Below are positions 62,462 through 64,000 of a stretch of 64,000 bases of DNA, piece by piece. Under the pieces are notes generated by a model that was given only the letters and a program-made list of their open reading frames with translations, made no database searches and had not been told where the DNA came from. Location: contig DJYQ01000048.1 of the NCBI GenBank assembly GCA_002450165.1, positions 1,669 through 65,668 on the forward strand, in the 5' to 3' direction. Source of the DNA: Prevotellaceae bacterium UBA6974 (GTDB taxonomy: Bacteria > Bacteroidota > Bacteroidia > Bacteroidales > Bacteroidaceae). How positions within the stretch are numbered: position 1 is the stretch's first letter; every line of letters begins with the position of its first letter. Position numbers and translations under genes: made by a program.

Positions 62462-63160
62462 ATGAACCTGATATTGGACAATCTCACTACGGGTTACGGA
62501 CATAAAACAGTATCATGCGGCCTGAATGCCATTTTGCAGGAAGGCCGCCTTACTTGCCTATTAGGTCCTAACGGCTCTGGCAAAAGCACCCTGCTGAGGA
62601 CAATATCCGGAGCACAGCGTCCCCTTTCCGGTTCCGTTACAAAGACCGACAGCCATACTCTCAGCATCGTACTCACCAGCCGTATTGACGTAGCACAGTT
62701 GCACGCATGGGACGTCGTCGCAATGGGACGACATCCATATACAGGGTATTTCGGCAAACTGACGGCACTGGACGACGAGATTATTCTGGAAGCCATGCAA
62801 ACTACCGGAACGCTGGATTTACGTAATCGCAACATGACATCACTTAGTGACGGCGAAGCACAAAAAGTAATGATTGCCAAGGCTCTGGCACAGCAGACCC
62901 CAGTCATACTGCTGGACGAACCGTCTGCCTTCCTGGACTTTCCCAGCAAGGTCAGCCTTATGCTGATGATGCGCAACCTGGCCCACAATCATGGTAAGAC
63001 CATACTGCTCTCAACTCACGACGTATCACTTGCACTGAAAACAGCTGATACCCTGTGGTTGATGAATACGGACGGAACCATGCACACAGGCACGGCACAG
63101 CAACTCAGCTCCACCGGTGACATTGCCACGTTCCTGGGTGACAGCGCACAATATCTATGA
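62462..63160 (+). CDS. FecE/BtuD-type ABC transporter ATP-binding protein
   Basis: Energises import of an iron chelate, heme or cobalamin across the inner membrane. The 232-residue protein shows Walker A GPNGSGKST, a Q-loop region around IVLTSRIDVAQL, the signature LSDGEAQKVMIAKALAQQ, Walker B VILLDEPSAFLDF, and the switch His in LLSTHDVSLALK. Length is a little under the FecE norm. Its stop overlaps the start of the permease gene by 4 bases (ATGA), indicating translational coupling. No binding protein or outer-membrane receptor is seen inside the window, so the ligand is unresolved. Confidence 0.93.
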   Translation: MNLILDNLTTGYGHKTVSCGLNAILQEGRLTCLLGPNGSGKSTLLRTISGAQRPLSGSVTKTDSHTLSIVLTSRIDVAQLHAWDVVAMGRHPYTGYFGKLTALDDEIILEAMQTTGTLDLRNRNMTSLSDGEAQKVMIAKALAQQTPVILLDEPSAFLDFPSKVSLMLMMRNLAHNHGKTILLSTHDVSLALKTADTLWLMNTDGTMHTGTAQQLSSTGDIATFLGDSAQYL

Positions 63161-64000
63161 AACAGTTTCTGCTCACCATATTGCTCATTGTATTATGCCT
63201 CACTAATATCTTTACAGGCTCTGTGGATATTCCGTTCACAGAAACCCTGCATATATTGTCAGGCCAGGATAACGGTATAAACCCATCATGGTCGTATATC
63301 ATCCTGCAAAGCCGCCTGCCACAGATGCTGACAGCATTGCTATGTGGTGCAGGACTGGCCACAGCAGGACTTCTGCTACAGACAGCATTCCTGAATCCCC
63401 TGGCCGGCCCGTCAATTCTGGGTATCGACAGCGGAGCCAATATGGCAGTCGCAATTGTCATGATGCTTGCAGGAGGAACAATCACAATGATGGGAACCAC
63501 ACTGGGCGGTTATTTTCTGGTCATCCTCGCAGCAATGACAGGTGCAATGGTCATTATGGCCATCATAGCTTCGCTGTCAACACTGCTCAAGAATCCTGTC
63601 ATGCTGCTTGTCACAGGTGTAATGATATCATATATCACCAGCAGTTTTATCTCCCTACTGCAATTCCATACGACTGAACATGGTCTGCAAGCCTTTACCT
63701 TCTGGGGAATGGGCGGTTTCACTGGCGTCACATTGGAACGCCTCCCTGTCTTCGCCGGTCTGATGTCCGTGTGCCTTGTACTATCCATCCTACACATCAA
63801 ACCACTGGATGCAATACTCCTGGGAGACGCATACGCACAGAATCTGGGGATAAACACTCAGCACATGAACCGCAGGCTCTTCCTGATAGCAGGACTAATT
63901 ACGGCAACATCCACGGCATTCTGCGGTCCCATATCATTTGTCGGACTTGCCACGCCACACATTTCGCGCATGCTATGCCGCACCGCAACGCACCGCACGC
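63157..64000 (+). CDS. FecCD-family ABC importer permease, 5' part (cut by window end)
   Basis: Inner-membrane permease partner of the ATPase just upstream (4-base ATGA overlap). The visible 281 codons begin MKQFLLTILLIVLCLTNIF and read through repeated hydrophobic helices. The family motif LQTAFLNPLAGPSILGIDSG is followed by a MMLAGGTITMMG-type helix, and later GLITATSTAFCGPISFVGLATPHISRML, the typical late FecCD motif, is split here only for description. The protein continues past 64000, so the usual last one or two helices lie outside. Iron-siderophore, heme or vitamin B12 are all possible substrates. Confidence 0.94.
   Translation, partial: MKQFLLTILLIVLCLTNIFTGSVDIPFTETLHILSGQDNGINPSWSYIILQSRLPQMLTALLCGAGLATAGLLLQTAFLNPLAGPSILGIDSGANMAVAIVMMLAGGTITMMGTTLGGYFLVILAAMTGAMVIMAIIASLSTLLKNPVMLLVTGVMISYITSSFISLLQFHTTEHGLQAFTFWGMGGFTGVTLERLPVFAGLMSVCLVLSILHIKPLDAILLGDAYAQNLGINTQHMNRRLFLIAGLITATSTAFCGPISFVGLATPHISRMLCRTATHRT

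Overview
The window comes from a Bacteroidota chromosome, most likely a gut- or host-associated Bacteroidales member close to Prevotella (genus is inference). Evidence: two tandem SusC/SusD pairs, Bacteroidota -7 promoter boxes (TAnnTTTG), lipoproteins with acidic residues after the lipidated cysteine, a long PurM, a carboxyspermidine-type dehydrogenase, YDLxGRR-type C-terminal tails on secreted enzymes, and a tRNA gene without encoded CCA.

Layout. (1) 1-2730, minus: 5' part of recA, a saccharopine/carboxynorspermidine dehydrogenase and a small secreted protein of unknown function. (2) 2708-19202, minus: a secreted glycosidase block. It holds a 2277-residue protein joining a clan GH-D (GH36-like) catalytic domain to a GH95 fucosidase domain, a 570-bp repeat-rich gap, a GH89 alpha-N-acetylglucosaminidase, a second GH95 enzyme and a GH33 sialidase. 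(3) 19245-21881, minus: overlapping housekeeping genes phoH-purC-menG. (4) 21960-32870, plus: a DUF5715-like protein, aroE, purM, prfA, pyrF, lpxD, lpxC (without the fused FabZ half), lpxA, miaA and a class A penicillin-binding protein. (5) 33028-52251, plus: a glycan-uptake type locus with three FAS1-type surface lipoproteins around two SusC/SusD pairs. (6) 52433-56940: GH29 fucosidase plus a multidomain secreted binding protein, with their own promoter. (7) 57140-64000: gdhA, a minus-strand tRNA-Arg(CCG) immediately downstream of a minus-strand DPP IV-type peptidase, then GH20 hexosaminidase and a FecCD-type ABC importer cut by the window end.

How it works together. The enzyme set (sialidase, two GH95, one GH29, GH89, GH20 and an alpha-galactosidase-like domain) matches the capping sugars of host mucin O-glycans: sialic acid, fucose, alpha-GlcNAc, alpha-Gal/GalNAc of blood groups, and beta-HexNAc. 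The FAS1/SusCD locus would be the surface capture and import system. No SusR, HTCS or ECF sigma/anti-sigma gene lies in the window, so the regulator must be elsewhere. The leading candidates for something undescribed are the GH36-like/GH95 fusion, which looks built to strip blood-group B/A antigens in sequence; the 11/22-bp periodic repeat field upstream of it; and the three-FAS1/two-SusCD locus.
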